Source of the DNA: Paramesorhizobium sp049065735
Lineage (GTDB): Bacteria; Pseudomonadota; Alphaproteobacteria; Rhizobiales; Rhizobiaceae
Length of the DNA: 64,000 nucleotides
Direction: 5' to 3'
Assembly: GCF_049065735.1 (NCBI RefSeq)
Contig: NZ_JBAKHD010000004.1
Coordinates: 372,001 to 436,000 of the forward strand
Within the stretch, counting starts at the first letter, position 1. Every line of letters starts with the position of its first letter. The notes beneath the pieces were generated by a model. The model searched no databases. It was not told the origin of the DNA and saw only the letters and a list, made by a program, of their open reading frames with translations. Made by a program: the position numbers and the translations under genes. Positions 49,629-57,750 of this stretch are shown here, in pieces.

Positions 49629-52229
49629 ATGAACGTCGTCGTCGTGGAATCGCCTGCCAAGGCAAAAACAATCAACAAATATCTGGGTTCCGGTTACAAG
49701 GTCCTGGCCTCGTTCGGCCATGTTCGGGACCTGCCGCCCAAAGACGGGTCAGTGCGCCCGGACGAAGACTTTGCCATGTCCTGGGAGGTCGACGGCCCCG
49801 CCGCCAAGCGTTTGAACGACATCGCCAAGGCGGTGAGGGAGAGCGACGGCCTCATTCTCGCAACCGACCCGGATCGCGAGGGCGAAGCCATCTCGTGGCA
49901 TATTCTCGAAGTGCTGCGGCAGAAGAAGGCGCTGGGCTCGAAATCGGTCAAGCGCGTCGCCTTCAACGCCATTACCAAGAAGTCCGTGCTCGACGCCATG
50001 GCGAGCCCACGCGAGATCGACATGCCGCTGGTGGACGCCTATCTCGCTCGCCGTGCGCTCGATTATCTCGTCGGCTTCAATCTCTCGCCCGTGCTCTGGC
50101 GCAAGCTGCCCGGCGCGCGTTCGGCCGGCCGCGTCCAATCGGTGGCGCTGCGCCTCATCTGCGAGCGCGAGGAGGAGATCGAGCGCTTCATCCGCGAGGA
50201 ATATTGGAACATTGCTGCCATCCTGAAGACGCCGCGCGATGATTCGTTCGAGGCGCGGCTCACCGCCTATAACGGCAAGAAACTCGGCAAGCTCGACATC
50301 AAGAACGCCGAACAGGCCAACGCCATCAAGGCGATGCTGAACGGCGCAAATTTCCGCGCCTTGTCCGTCGAGGCGAAGCCGACGAAACGCAACCCGGCCC
50401 CGCCCTTCACCACCTCGACGCTGCAGCAGGCGGCTTCCGCCAAGCTCGGCTTCTCCTCCGACCGCACGATGAAGATCGCCCAGCGGCTCTATGAGGGCAT
50501 CGATATCGGCGGCGAGACGGCGGGTCTCATCACCTATATGCGTACAGACGGCGTGCAGATGGACCCGGACGCCATCCAGGCGGCGCGGCGCGCCATCGGC
50601 AGCGGCTTCGGCGAAAAATATGTGCCTGAGAAGCCGCGTTATTATTCGACCAAGGCCAAGAACGCGCAGGAAGCGCACGAAGCGATCCGTCCCACCGATT
50701 TCGCGCGCCATCCCAAGGAAATGCGCAAATATCTCGACGAGGATCAGGCGAAGCTCTACGACCTGATCTGGAAGCGCGCCATCGCCAGCCAGATGCAGTC
50801 CGCCGATATCGAGCGCACGACCGTGGAGATCGAGGCGGCAAATGGCGGTGAGACGGCGCAGCTGCGCGCCACCGGCTCCGTCATCCGCTTCGACGGCTTC
50901 ATCGCCGCCTATACCGAGCACCGCGAGGAAGAGGAAGACGACGAGGAAGGCGGTCGCCTGCCGGAAATCCGCGCGAATGAGGCGCTGGCGCGTGAGGCCA
51001 TCAACGCCACGCAGCATTCGACCGAACCGCCGCCGCGCTATTCCGAAGCGACCCTCGTCAAAAAGATGGAAGAAATCGGCATCGGCCGGCCATCCACCTA
51101 TGCGGCGACGATCAGCACCCTGCGCGACCGCGAATATGTGACCATCGACAAGCGCAAGCTCGTCCCAGAGCCCAAGGGGCGGCTGGTGACGGCCTTCCTC
51201 GAAAGTTTTTTCGACCGCTATGTGGAATATGATTTCACGGCAGATCTGGAGGAAAAGCTCGACCTCATCTCCGACGGCAAGCTCCGCTGGAAGGACGTGC
51301 TGCGTGATTTCTGGGCGAATTTTTCCGCCGCTGTCGGCAATACCAAGGAATTGCGCGTCACCGAGGTGCTGGATGCGCTGAACGAGGAGTTGAGCCCCCT
51401 CGTCTTCCCCGCGCGCGAGGATGGCAGCAACCCGCGCAGCTGCCCGACCTGCGGCACGGGCACCCTGTCCTTGAAGCTTGGCAAGTTCGGCGCCTTTGTG
51501 GGATGCTCGAACTATCCGGAGTGCAAGTTCACCCGCCAGCTCGGCGGCGACGCCAATGGCGAGGCCGGGACCGCAGGCAGCGACGAGCCGAAATCGCTTG
51601 GCAAGGATCCCTTTACGGGCGAGGAAATCACCGTGCGCACCGGCCGGTTCGGCCCCTATATCCAGCGCGGCGAAGGCAAGGATGCCAAGCGGGCCAGCCT
51701 GCCGAAAGGCTGGACCATGGACACCATAGACCATGAGAAGGCAGTAGCGCTGTTGTCGCTGCCGCGTGACATCGGGCAGCATCCCGAGACCGGCAAGATG
51801 ATCTCCGCCGGCATCGGGCGCTACGGCCCCTATGTCATGCATGACGGCACTTATGCGAATGTCGAGAGCGTCGAGGAAGTGTTCTCCATCGGCATTAACA
51901 GAGCCGTCACCGTGCTGGCGGACAAGCAGGCGAAGGGCGGAGGGCGGGGCCGCTCGACGCCCGCGGCGCTGGCGACGCTCGGCGACCACCCCGATGGCGG
52001 CGCCATCACCGTGCGCGACGGACGCTACGGGCCTTATGTGAACTGGGGCAAGGTCAATGCCACCCTGCCGAAAGGCAAGGACCCTGCAACCGTGACGCTG
52101 GAAGAAGCGTTGGTGTTTATCGCGGAGAAGGCGGGCGCTTCACCGGGGAAGAAGAAGGCACCTGCCAAGGCGAAGGCGGCGGCGAAGAGCACGGTTAAGA
52201 CGACGAAGAAAACCGCGAAGGCGGAATAG
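49629..52229 (+). CDS. topA: DNA topoisomerase I
   Basis: This 866-residue type IA topoisomerase relaxes negative supercoils. The Toprim domain begins MNVVVVESPAKAKTINKYLG and includes ATDPDREGEAISWHI. The active-site Tyr303 is in GLITYMRTDGVQMD. IGIGRPSTYAATISTLRDRE follows. A zinc ribbon CPTCGTGTL...GCSNYPECKF is near residue 600, followed by further degenerate Topo C-repeats (TVRTGRFGPYIQRGEGKDAK, ITVRDGRYGPYVNWGKVNA) and a Lys/Ala tail likely to hold DNA non-specifically. Confidence 0.96.
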   Translation: MNVVVVESPAKAKTINKYLGSGYKVLASFGHVRDLPPKDGSVRPDEDFAMSWEVDGPAAKRLNDIAKAVRESDGLILATDPDREGEAISWHILEVLRQKKALGSKSVKRVAFNAITKKSVLDAMASPREIDMPLVDAYLARRALDYLVGFNLSPVLWRKLPGARSAGRVQSVALRLICEREEEIERFIREEYWNIAAILKTPRDDSFEARLTAYNGKKLGKLDIKNAEQANAIKAMLNGANFRALSVEAKPTKRNPAPPFTTSTLQQAASAKLGFSSDRTMKIAQRLYEGIDIGGETAGLITYMRTDGVQMDPDAIQAARRAIGSGFGEKYVPEKPRYYSTKAKNAQEAHEAIRPTDFARHPKEMRKYLDEDQAKLYDLIWKRAIASQMQSADIERTTVEIEAANGGETAQLRATGSVIRFDGFIAAYTEHREEEEDDEEGGRLPEIRANEALAREAINATQHSTEPPPRYSEATLVKKMEEIGIGRPSTYAATISTLRDREYVTIDKRKLVPEPKGRLVTAFLESFFDRYVEYDFTADLEEKLDLISDGKLRWKDVLRDFWANFSAAVGNTKELRVTEVLDALNEELSPLVFPAREDGSNPRSCPTCGTGTLSLKLGKFGAFVGCSNYPECKFTRQLGGDANGEAGTAGSDEPKSLGKDPFTGEEITVRTGRFGPYIQRGEGKDAKRASLPKGWTMDTIDHEKAVALLSLPRDIGQHPETGKMISAGIGRYGPYVMHDGTYANVESVEEVFSIGINRAVTVLADKQAKGGGRGRSTPAALATLGDHPDGGAITVRDGRYGPYVNWGKVNATLPKGKDPATVTLEEALVFIAEKAGASPGKKKAPAKAKAAAKSTVKTTKKTAKAE

Positions 52230-52246
52230 AAATCTATGATCTCGCC

Positions 52247-52420
52247 AATCACCCCCCTCTGCCCTGCCGGGCATCTCCCCCTCAAGGGGGGAGATTACGC
52301 CCTCATAGGCGTCCTGCACCAATCGGAGAGGTTGGAGAAGGAAGGCCGAGGGTGGCGTCAGCCAATCTCCCCCCTTGAGGGGGAGATGTCCGGCAGGACA
52401 GAGGGGGGTACTGTCCCGCC
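52247..52420. repeat. Inverted pair of intergenic repeats between topA and rnr
   Basis: CCCCTCTGCCCTGCCGGGCA then TCTCCCCCTCAAGGGGGGAG (about 52251-52292) is mirrored by CTCCCCCCTTGAGGGGGAGA then TGTCCGGCAGGACAGAGGGG (about 52365-52408). Each arm contains its own CCCCTCAAGGGG hairpin. There are no genes in the gap. Confidence 0.8.
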
Positions 52421-52454
52421 AACATTTCCCTTTGAAAAGAAAAGGCTCTAGGAT

Positions 52455-54761
52455 TTGGCGCGGCGGATTTCAAAACCTTCAAAACCGGAGCGGGCAGCAA
52501 AGCCTGCGCACCTTCCCACGCGCGACGACATCCTGACCTTCATCAACGAAAATCCGGACAAGGCGGGCAAGCGCGATATCGCCAAGGCCTTCAACCTGAA
52601 AGGCGAGGCGCGGGTTTATTTGAAGGACTTGCTGCGCGATCTCGCCGATGAAGGGCTGATCGAAAAGCGCGCCAAGCGGCTGACGACCAAGGGCGCGCTG
52701 CCCCATGTCACGGTCCTCGACATTACGGGCCGGGACAAGGATGGCGGTCTCATCGCCAAGCCGGCGGAGTGGACAGGTGCGGAAGACACCGCGCCGCAGG
52801 TGCTGATCCGGCTTTCGCGCGGCGACAAGGGCCCTGCCCCCGGCGTGGGCGACCGCGTGCTTGCCAAGACCTTCCCTTCGGCGGAGCGAACCGGCCCTGT
52901 CTATACCGCCCGCATCATCAAGCGGCTGGAGCATCGCCGCGCCGCAGTGCTCGGTGTGCTGCGCCAGATTCGCGCGGGCGAATGGCGGCTGGAGCCGGTG
53001 GACCGCCGCCAGCCGGAACTGATCATTGACGCCGATGCGCTCAATGGCGCGAAGCCCGGCGATCTGGTCGAGGTGGATGTCGCCCGCGCCGCCGGGCGCT
53101 ATGGCCTGCCCCGCGCCAGCGTGCGCGATGTAGTGGGCTCGGTGGACAGCGAAAAGGCGCTATCGATGATCGCCATCCACGCTCACGAGATCCCGCATGT
53201 GTTTCCCGAAGCGGCGCTTCGCGAGGCGGAAGAGGCAAAACCGGCGACCATGGCGCATCGCGAGGATTGGCGCGCCGTTCCGCTCGTGACCATCGACCCC
53301 GCCGACGCCAAGGACCATGACGACGCGGTCTATGCCGAACCGGACCCTGATCCCGCCAATCCCGGCGGCCACATCGTCACGGTCGCGATTGCCGATGTGG
53401 CGGCCTATGTGCAGCCGGGCACGGCGCTCGACCGCGAGGCGCTGAAGCGCGGCAATTCGGTCTATTTCCCCGACCGGGTGGTGCCGATGCTGCCGGAGCG
53501 GATCTCCAACGATCTCTGCTCGCTGAAGGAACTCGTCGACCGCCCTGCCCTTGCCGTTCGCATGGTCTTCACTGCCGATGGCCGCAAGCGTGCCCACAAA
53601 TTCCACCGGATCATGATGCGCTCCGCCGCCCGCCTCGCCTACACACAGGCGCAGGCGGCCATAGACGGCGCGCCGGACGAGAAGACCGGCCCGATCCTGG
53701 ACACGGTGCTGAAGCCACTCTGGGAGGCCTATGCAGCGCTCAAACGTGGGCGCGACGCGCGCGAGCCGCTGGAACTCGACCTGCCGGAGAAGAAGATCCT
53801 CCTCACGCCTGAGGGCAAGGTGGACAAGGTTATCATTCCGCCCCGACTCGATGCGCATAAGCTCATCGAAGAGTTCATGATCCAGGCGAATGTCGCCGCG
53901 GCGGAGACGCTGGAAAAGCAGCGGCAGAAGCTGATCTACCGTATCCATGACGCGCCCTCGATGGCCAAGCAGGAATCCTTGCGCGAGTTCCTGCGCACGC
54001 TCGACATGAGCCTCGCCAAAGGCGCGCAGTTGAAGCCCGGCCAGTTCAACAAGATCCTCAGCCAAGTCGAGGGCAGCGCGCATGAAGAGCTGGTCAATCA
54101 GGTGGTGCTGCGCTCGCAAAGCCAGGCCGAATATAATCCTGACAATATCGGCCATTTCGGCTTGAACCTCATGCGCTATGCGCATTTCACCTCGCCGATC
54201 CGCCGCTATGCCGACCTTATCGTCCACCGCGCGCTGATCCGGGCGCTCGACCTCGGCCCCGGCGGCCTGACATCGGACGAGGAAGCGCATCTCGATGAGA
54301 TTGCCGCGCTCATCTCGGCCACCGAGCGCCGCGCCATGGCGGCGGAGCGCGACACCATCGACCGGCTGATCGCCCATCATCTGGCCGGGCAGGTCGGCAA
54401 TGAGTTCCAGGGCCGGATTTCCGGCGTCACCAAGGCCGGGCTCTTCGTCCAGCTTGCGACATATGGCGCAGATGGCTTCATCCCCATTTCAACGCTTAGG
54501 TCTGAGTATTATCTCTACGATGAGGCGAACCACACCCTTGCCGGCGAACGCAGCGGCAAGGGCTATCGCCTCGGCGATATTGTCGATGTCAGGCTGGTCG
54601 AGGCGCTGCCGATAGCCGGGGCGCTCCGCTTCGAGATGGTCTCGGAGCCGCATCCCCTGCCCGCCTCGATGCGCTCGCACCATAAATCGAGCCGCGCCAT
54701 GCGTGGCCGCCGGGGCAAGCCGTCAGGCATCCCCCGGTCAAAGCGGAGAGGACGCCAATGA
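52455..54761 (+). CDS. rnr: Ribonuclease R
   Basis: This 768-residue 3'-5' exoribonuclease degrades structured RNA. The N-terminal winged helix (LPTRDDILTFINENPDKAGK) is followed by cold-shock-like domains, and then the RNB catalytic domain with ITIDP-like VTIDPADAKDHDDAVYAEPD (the Asp cluster) and SLKELVDRPALAVRMVF. Next come NIGHFGLNLMRYAHFTSPIR and an S1 domain (FQGRISGVTKAGLFVQL) and a basic tail. The start is TTG 52455. The stop overlaps the DUF983 start (ATGA, 54758-54761). Confidence 0.95.
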   Translation: MARRISKPSKPERAAKPAHLPTRDDILTFINENPDKAGKRDIAKAFNLKGEARVYLKDLLRDLADEGLIEKRAKRLTTKGALPHVTVLDITGRDKDGGLIAKPAEWTGAEDTAPQVLIRLSRGDKGPAPGVGDRVLAKTFPSAERTGPVYTARIIKRLEHRRAAVLGVLRQIRAGEWRLEPVDRRQPELIIDADALNGAKPGDLVEVDVARAAGRYGLPRASVRDVVGSVDSEKALSMIAIHAHEIPHVFPEAALREAEEAKPATMAHREDWRAVPLVTIDPADAKDHDDAVYAEPDPDPANPGGHIVTVAIADVAAYVQPGTALDREALKRGNSVYFPDRVVPMLPERISNDLCSLKELVDRPALAVRMVFTADGRKRAHKFHRIMMRSAARLAYTQAQAAIDGAPDEKTGPILDTVLKPLWEAYAALKRGRDAREPLELDLPEKKILLTPEGKVDKVIIPPRLDAHKLIEEFMIQANVAAAETLEKQRQKLIYRIHDAPSMAKQESLREFLRTLDMSLAKGAQLKPGQFNKILSQVEGSAHEELVNQVVLRSQSQAEYNPDNIGHFGLNLMRYAHFTSPIRRYADLIVHRALIRALDLGPGGLTSDEEAHLDEIAALISATERRAMAAERDTIDRLIAHHLAGQVGNEFQGRISGVTKAGLFVQLATYGADGFIPISTLRSEYYLYDEANHTLAGERSGKGYRLGDIVDVRLVEALPIAGALRFEMVSEPHPLPASMRSHHKSSRAMRGRRGKPSGIPRSKRRGRQ

Positions 54762-55189
54762 ACCAGTCAATCGATGACCGCCAAGTTTTCGGCGGCGCAA
54801 CTGCCGCCGCCCGTCCGCAGCGCCCCCTCTTGCAAGCCATGTGGCGCGGCTTCTGCGGTCGCTGCCCGCATTGCGGCGAAGGCAAACTGTTCCGCGCCTT
54901 CGTCAAGCCGGTCGACTCGTGCGAGGCCTGCGGCGAGGAATATCACCACCAGCGCGCCGACGACCTCCCCGCTTATTTGACGATCTTCATCGTCGGCCAT
55001 GTCGTGGTCGCGGGCTTTATGGGCGTCGAGGCAACGCTCACGCTGCCGCTCTGGGCGCATATGGCGATGTGGGGACCGCTAACAGTGCTCCTCTCGCTGC
55101 TCCTCCTGCAGCCGCTCAAGGGCGCCACCATCGGGCTGCAATGGGCGTATTATATGCATGGGTTCGGCGGAGAGACGGAGCATCTTTAG
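54758..55189 (+). CDS. DUF983 membrane protein
   Basis: This 143-residue protein has a zinc-ribbon-like pair of CxxC motifs (CGRCPHCGEGKLFRAFVKPV ... SCEACGEEY). Two hydrophobic segments follow (LTIFIVGHVVVAGFMGVEA, MAMWGPLTVLLSLLLLQPL). It is translationally coupled to rnr by a 4-base overlap. It is conserved in this position in rhizobia; the function is unknown. Confidence 0.9.
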   Translation: MNQSIDDRQVFGGATAAARPQRPLLQAMWRGFCGRCPHCGEGKLFRAFVKPVDSCEACGEEYHHQRADDLPAYLTIFIVGHVVVAGFMGVEATLTLPLWAHMAMWGPLTVLLSLLLLQPLKGATIGLQWAYYMHGFGGETEHL

Positions 55190-55206
55190 TGGTTCGCGAA
55201 TCGGCT

Positions 55207-55360
55207 TGGCTCCCTTCCCTCCCCCTTGCGGGGAGGGTGGCCCGAAGGGTCGGGTGGGGGTGGTGACGCGTACGCTACATTCTTCGAAGCAAGCGCAAAC
55301 GTCACCACCCCCATCCGTCCGCTAACGCGGCCACCTTCCCCGCAAGGGGGAAGGAGGGAG
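55207..55360. repeat. Inverted pair of intergenic repeats between DUF983 and MFS genes
   Basis: CTCCCTTCCCTCCCCCTTGC...GGGGGTGGTGACG (about 55209-55268) is mirrored by CGTCACCACCCCCATCCGTC...CGCAAGGGGGAAGGAGGGAG (about 55299-55359). The pair could form a hairpin of about 60 bp. Confidence 0.8.
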
Positions 55361-55413
55361 CGCACCTCCGCGGCCTTCATTCGATAATGGAACACTCCAA
55401 TAAGAGTCTCCCA

Positions 55414-56577
55414 ATGACAGACGCGGCCCACCCCACCGCCTGGCGCTCGCTCGCCGCTGCCATCGCCACGATCAGCGCGGTCGGCATGGCGATCGGCCTT
55501 GGCATTCCTCTCCTGAGCGTGCTCCTCGAATCGCGCGGCTATTCGGCCAGCCTCATCGGCGCGAACACGGCCGTGGCGGGCATTGCCTCCATCGCCGCCG
55601 CCCCGCTCGCCGCGCCCATCGCGGCACGGTTCGGCGTGGTGCGGTCGATCCTGGCGATGCTTCTCACCGGCGGCTTCGCCTTTCTCGGCTTCCATTTCTT
55701 CGATGCGCTCTGGGCCTGGTTCGCCCTGCGGATCGTGCTGCACTTCTCGCTGACCGTCCTCTTCGTCCTGTCGGAATACTGGATCAACGCTTCCGCCCCG
55801 CCTGAAAAGCGCGGGCTGGTGCTCGGCGTTTACGCCACCATGCTCTCGCTCGGCTTCGCAGCAGGCCCCTGGCTCTTCTCCCAGATCGGCAGCACGGGCA
55901 TGATGCCCTTCGCCGCGGGCTTCGCCATCATCATGCTGGCAACGATCCCCGTGCTTCTCGCCTGGAGGGACAGCCCGGATTTCGACGATGGCGAGCATGT
56001 GCCGTTCCTGCCCTATATCTTCGCCGTGCCGACCGCGACGGCAGCCGTCTTCGTCTTCGGCGCGGTGGAGACCGGCGGCTTCGCCCTCTTCCCGGTCTTC
56101 GGCACCCGTGTCGGCTATACGGAAAGCGAGGCGGCTCTGCTGCTCACCATGATCGGGCTCGGCAATGTGCTCCTGCAGATCCCCCTTGGCATCGTCAGCG
56201 ACCGGGTGCGCGACCGCCGCAACCTCCTCATCGTCTGCGCTGCGATCGGCCTTGCGGGCATGGCCATCCTGCCCTTCATCATCGGCAACTGGTATCTGGT
56301 GGCCGCTCTCCTCTTCGTCTGGGGCGGCGTGGTGGCGGGCCTCTATACGGTGGGCCTCGCGCATCTCGGCTCCAAGCTGACCGGACGCGAGCTTGCCTCT
56401 GCCAACGCCGCCTTCGTCTTCTGCTATGCGCTTGGCATGCTGGCGGGACCGCAAGCAGTCGGCATCGGCATGGATGCGATGGGGCCGAAGGGCTTCGCCG
56501 TGGTGCTCGGCATATTTTTCGCGCTTTATATGCTGATAGCGCTCCTCCGGCTATTTGTGTCCAAGAAGCGGGGTTGA
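55414..56577 (+). CDS. MFS transporter
   Basis: This 387-residue protein has twelve hydrophobic segments (AIATISAVGMAIGLGIPLLS; the loop NTAVAGIASIAAAPLAAPIA; VSDRVRDRRNLLIVCAAIGL). The subgroup resembles YcaD-like MFS proteins, with no known substrate. ATG 55414 (MTDAAHPTAWRSL) is preferred over ATG 55387. It lies between the DUF983 gene and rpmG, the same place as in relatives. Confidence 0.88.
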   Translation: MTDAAHPTAWRSLAAAIATISAVGMAIGLGIPLLSVLLESRGYSASLIGANTAVAGIASIAAAPLAAPIAARFGVVRSILAMLLTGGFAFLGFHFFDALWAWFALRIVLHFSLTVLFVLSEYWINASAPPEKRGLVLGVYATMLSLGFAAGPWLFSQIGSTGMMPFAAGFAIIMLATIPVLLAWRDSPDFDDGEHVPFLPYIFAVPTATAAVFVFGAVETGGFALFPVFGTRVGYTESEAALLLTMIGLGNVLLQIPLGIVSDRVRDRRNLLIVCAAIGLAGMAILPFIIGNWYLVAALLFVWGGVVAGLYTVGLAHLGSKLTGRELASANAAFVFCYALGMLAGPQAVGIGMDAMGPKGFAVVLGIFFALYMLIALLRLFVSKKRG

Positions 56578-56679
56578 CTTTTGCCGGTATATTCGTAGTG
56601 TCGCGCCGAATTTCCGCTGCCGGATGAAATCGCCGGAATCGCAGGCGGTTTCAATTTAAAAAGAGCAGGACTTCAGAAA

Positions 56680-56847
56680 ATGGCCAAGGCTACGACCATC
56701 AAGATCAAGCTTTTGTCGACCGCCGACACCGGCTTCTTCTACGTTACGACGAAGAACAGCCGTACGATGACGGAAAAGATGACGAAGCGTAAGTACGACC
56801 CGATTGCGAAGAAGCACGTCGAGTTCAAGGAAACCAAGATCAAGTAA
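56680..56847 (+). CDS. rpmG: 50S ribosomal protein L33
   Basis: This 55-residue protein starts MAKATTIKIKLLSTADTGFF and ends DPIAKKHVEFKETKIK, matching L33. It lacks the paired cysteines, so it is the zinc-independent (C-) form. It is short but unmistakable. GAGCAGGA precedes the ATG. A strong terminator follows. It is next to the MFS gene and near pleD/divK, as in other rhizobia. Confidence 0.97.
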   Translation: MAKATTIKIKLLSTADTGFFYVTTKNSRTMTEKMTKRKYDPIAKKHVEFKETKIK

Positions 56848-56870
56848 TCGCTTGGTTTTTAGGTTTGAAG

Positions 56871-56900
56871 AACGCCGTCCGAAAGGGCGGCGTTTTTGTT
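56871..56900 (+). terminator. Terminator of rpmG
   Basis: A perfect 10-bp stem, AACGCCGTCC-GAAA-GGGCGGCGTT, with one G-T pair allowed at most, runs straight into TTTGTTTG. It is a classic rho-independent terminator. Confidence 0.92.
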
Positions 56901-56910
56901 TGTGCGGCCC

Positions 56911-57112
56911 AAACCGCTGTTGCTGTGGAGATGTCGAGGCATGGATTCCTGTGACAAGCACAGGAATGACGGAGGTGGAGATGGCTACTCTCAGCGAGAA
57001 CCGTTGTGCAGGCTGCAAGGTTGAAGATTATTAGCGACATTAAAGCAATCCGTCATTCCTGTGCTTGTCACAGGAATCCATGCCTTGACATCTCCATCTC
57101 ACAACGGTTCAA
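56911..57112. repeat. Paired palindromic (REPIN-like) element E3
   Basis: The left unit (about 56911-56973: AACCGCTGTTGCTGTGGAGA, TGTCGAGGCATGG, then the TTCCTGTG hairpin) and the inverse right unit (about 57050-57112) flank a core that is the reverse complement of the E1/E2 core (TTGTGCAGGCTGCAAGGTTG, AAGATTATTAGCGACATTAA). The right unit ends at the stop codon of the GIY-YIG gene. Confidence 0.85.
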
Positions 57113-57113
57113 A

Positions 57114-57404
57114 TCAGACGAGGTGCCAAGCAATATCGTGCCAATGAGGATTATTCTGCTCGATGAGATTGATCTTCCACTGGCGGGGCCATTTCTTGAT
57201 GGTCTTTTCGCGAGTGATGGCGTCGGTAATCAGTTCATATTCGTCAAACCACACCAGTCGCATGACACCGTATCGGGATGCGAACTGCGAACCCTGCCCG
57301 GAACGATGTTGCAACAGTCGTCCCGCCAGGTCGCTCGTCACGCCGATGTAAAGCGTCCCGTTCTTTTGCGACGCCAGGATATAAACATATCCCCTTCGAG
57401 CCAT
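57114..57404 (-). CDS. Single-domain GIY-YIG endonuclease
   Basis: This 96-residue nuclease of the UvrC N-terminal/YhbQ-like type begins MARRGYVYILASQKNGTLYI. The two motif halves are GYVYIL (5-10) and LYIG (18-21). The conserved Arg29 is in LAGRLLQHR and the metal-binding Glu66 is in REKTIKKWPRQWK. Annotation pipelines often call such genes 'excinuclease ABC subunit C', which is wrong: there is no other UvrC domain. Its stop lies at the inner edge of repeat E3, and about 20 bases upstream of its start lies another, oppositely oriented repeat unit. The nuclease gene is thus a payload between inverted repeats. Confidence 0.88.
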   Translation of the reverse strand: MARRGYVYILASQKNGTLYIGVTSDLAGRLLQHRSGQGSQFASRYGVMRLVWFDEYELITDAITREKTIKKWPRQWKINLIEQNNPHWHDIAWHLV

Positions 57405-57423
57405 GGACAGATATCTTCAATGT

Positions 57424-57487
57424 GAACCGTTGTTTTGGTGGAGATGTCGAGGCACGGATTCCTGTAACAAGCACAGGAATGACGGAA
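57424..57487. repeat. Single repeat unit flanking the GIY-YIG gene
   Basis: GAACCGTTGTTTTGGTGGAG, ATGTCGAGGCACGG, then ATTCCTGTAACAAGCACAGGAATGACGGA split by the hairpin loop. It is the same extended unit as in E3, in direct orientation. With the E3 right unit it forms inverted repeats around the nuclease gene. Its own partner unit to the right is missing. Confidence 0.85.
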
Positions 57488-57496
57488 GTTCAAAAA

Positions 57497-57566
57497 GGGG
57501 GTCGGTCGGCGATGAGGCAGCGGTACGAGGATTCCACTTTTGTGCCAACGCCGACCGACCGACCCC
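57497..57566 (-). ncRNA. Candidate structured RNA or large terminator on the minus strand
   Basis: On the minus strand GGGGTCGGTCGGTCGGC (57566-57550) pairs with GCCGACCGACCCCC (57510-57497) and is followed by TTTTTG: a stem of at least 11 bp, two registers possible, with a 39-nt loop. It is unusually long for a terminator. Upstream on the same strand (to about 57740) there is no gene except the end of pleD. The signal could therefore be the 3' end of a small RNA starting in 57570-57700, or a pleD terminator. I do not recognise a known RNA family. Confidence 0.45.
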
Positions 57567-57750
57567 ACGGACCCAGGAGATGCGGCGGACCTGAGCATCA
57601 TGGGGCATTGCCTGCGCGGTCGCTCCTGCTACGCGCTCTTACACTGTAGAAATTTGCTCAAATGTGGGAAAAAAGCAACTAAATCTTAAAACTTTGCTAA
57701 CCATATCACAAAACATGGTAAATGCGTATTTACGCATTAACGAATTTGCA
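57567..57750. other. Gap between the structured element and pleD
   Basis: There is no credible ORF. Two small palindromes are visible: TAACCAT...ATGGTAA (about 57698-57721), whose halves resemble CtrA half-sites, and AATGCGTA-TT-TACGCATT (about 57721-57738). Either could belong to a promoter for the candidate minus-strand RNA. Confidence 0.35.

Noticed and set aside
49749..51989. 746-codon open frame on the minus strand
   Set aside because: Antisense to topA, which has all family motifs; there are no recognisable domains in the opposite frame.
57114..57404. uvrC (excinuclease subunit)
   Set aside because: At 96 residues it contains only the GIY-YIG domain and lacks the UvrB-binding, RNase H-like and HhH domains.
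57481..57650. Possible SRP RNA, 6S RNA or split tmRNA
   Set aside because: The conserved SRP tetraloop region, 6S bubble arrangement and tmRNA tag/acceptor sequences are not found; only a strong hairpin with a T-tail is supported.
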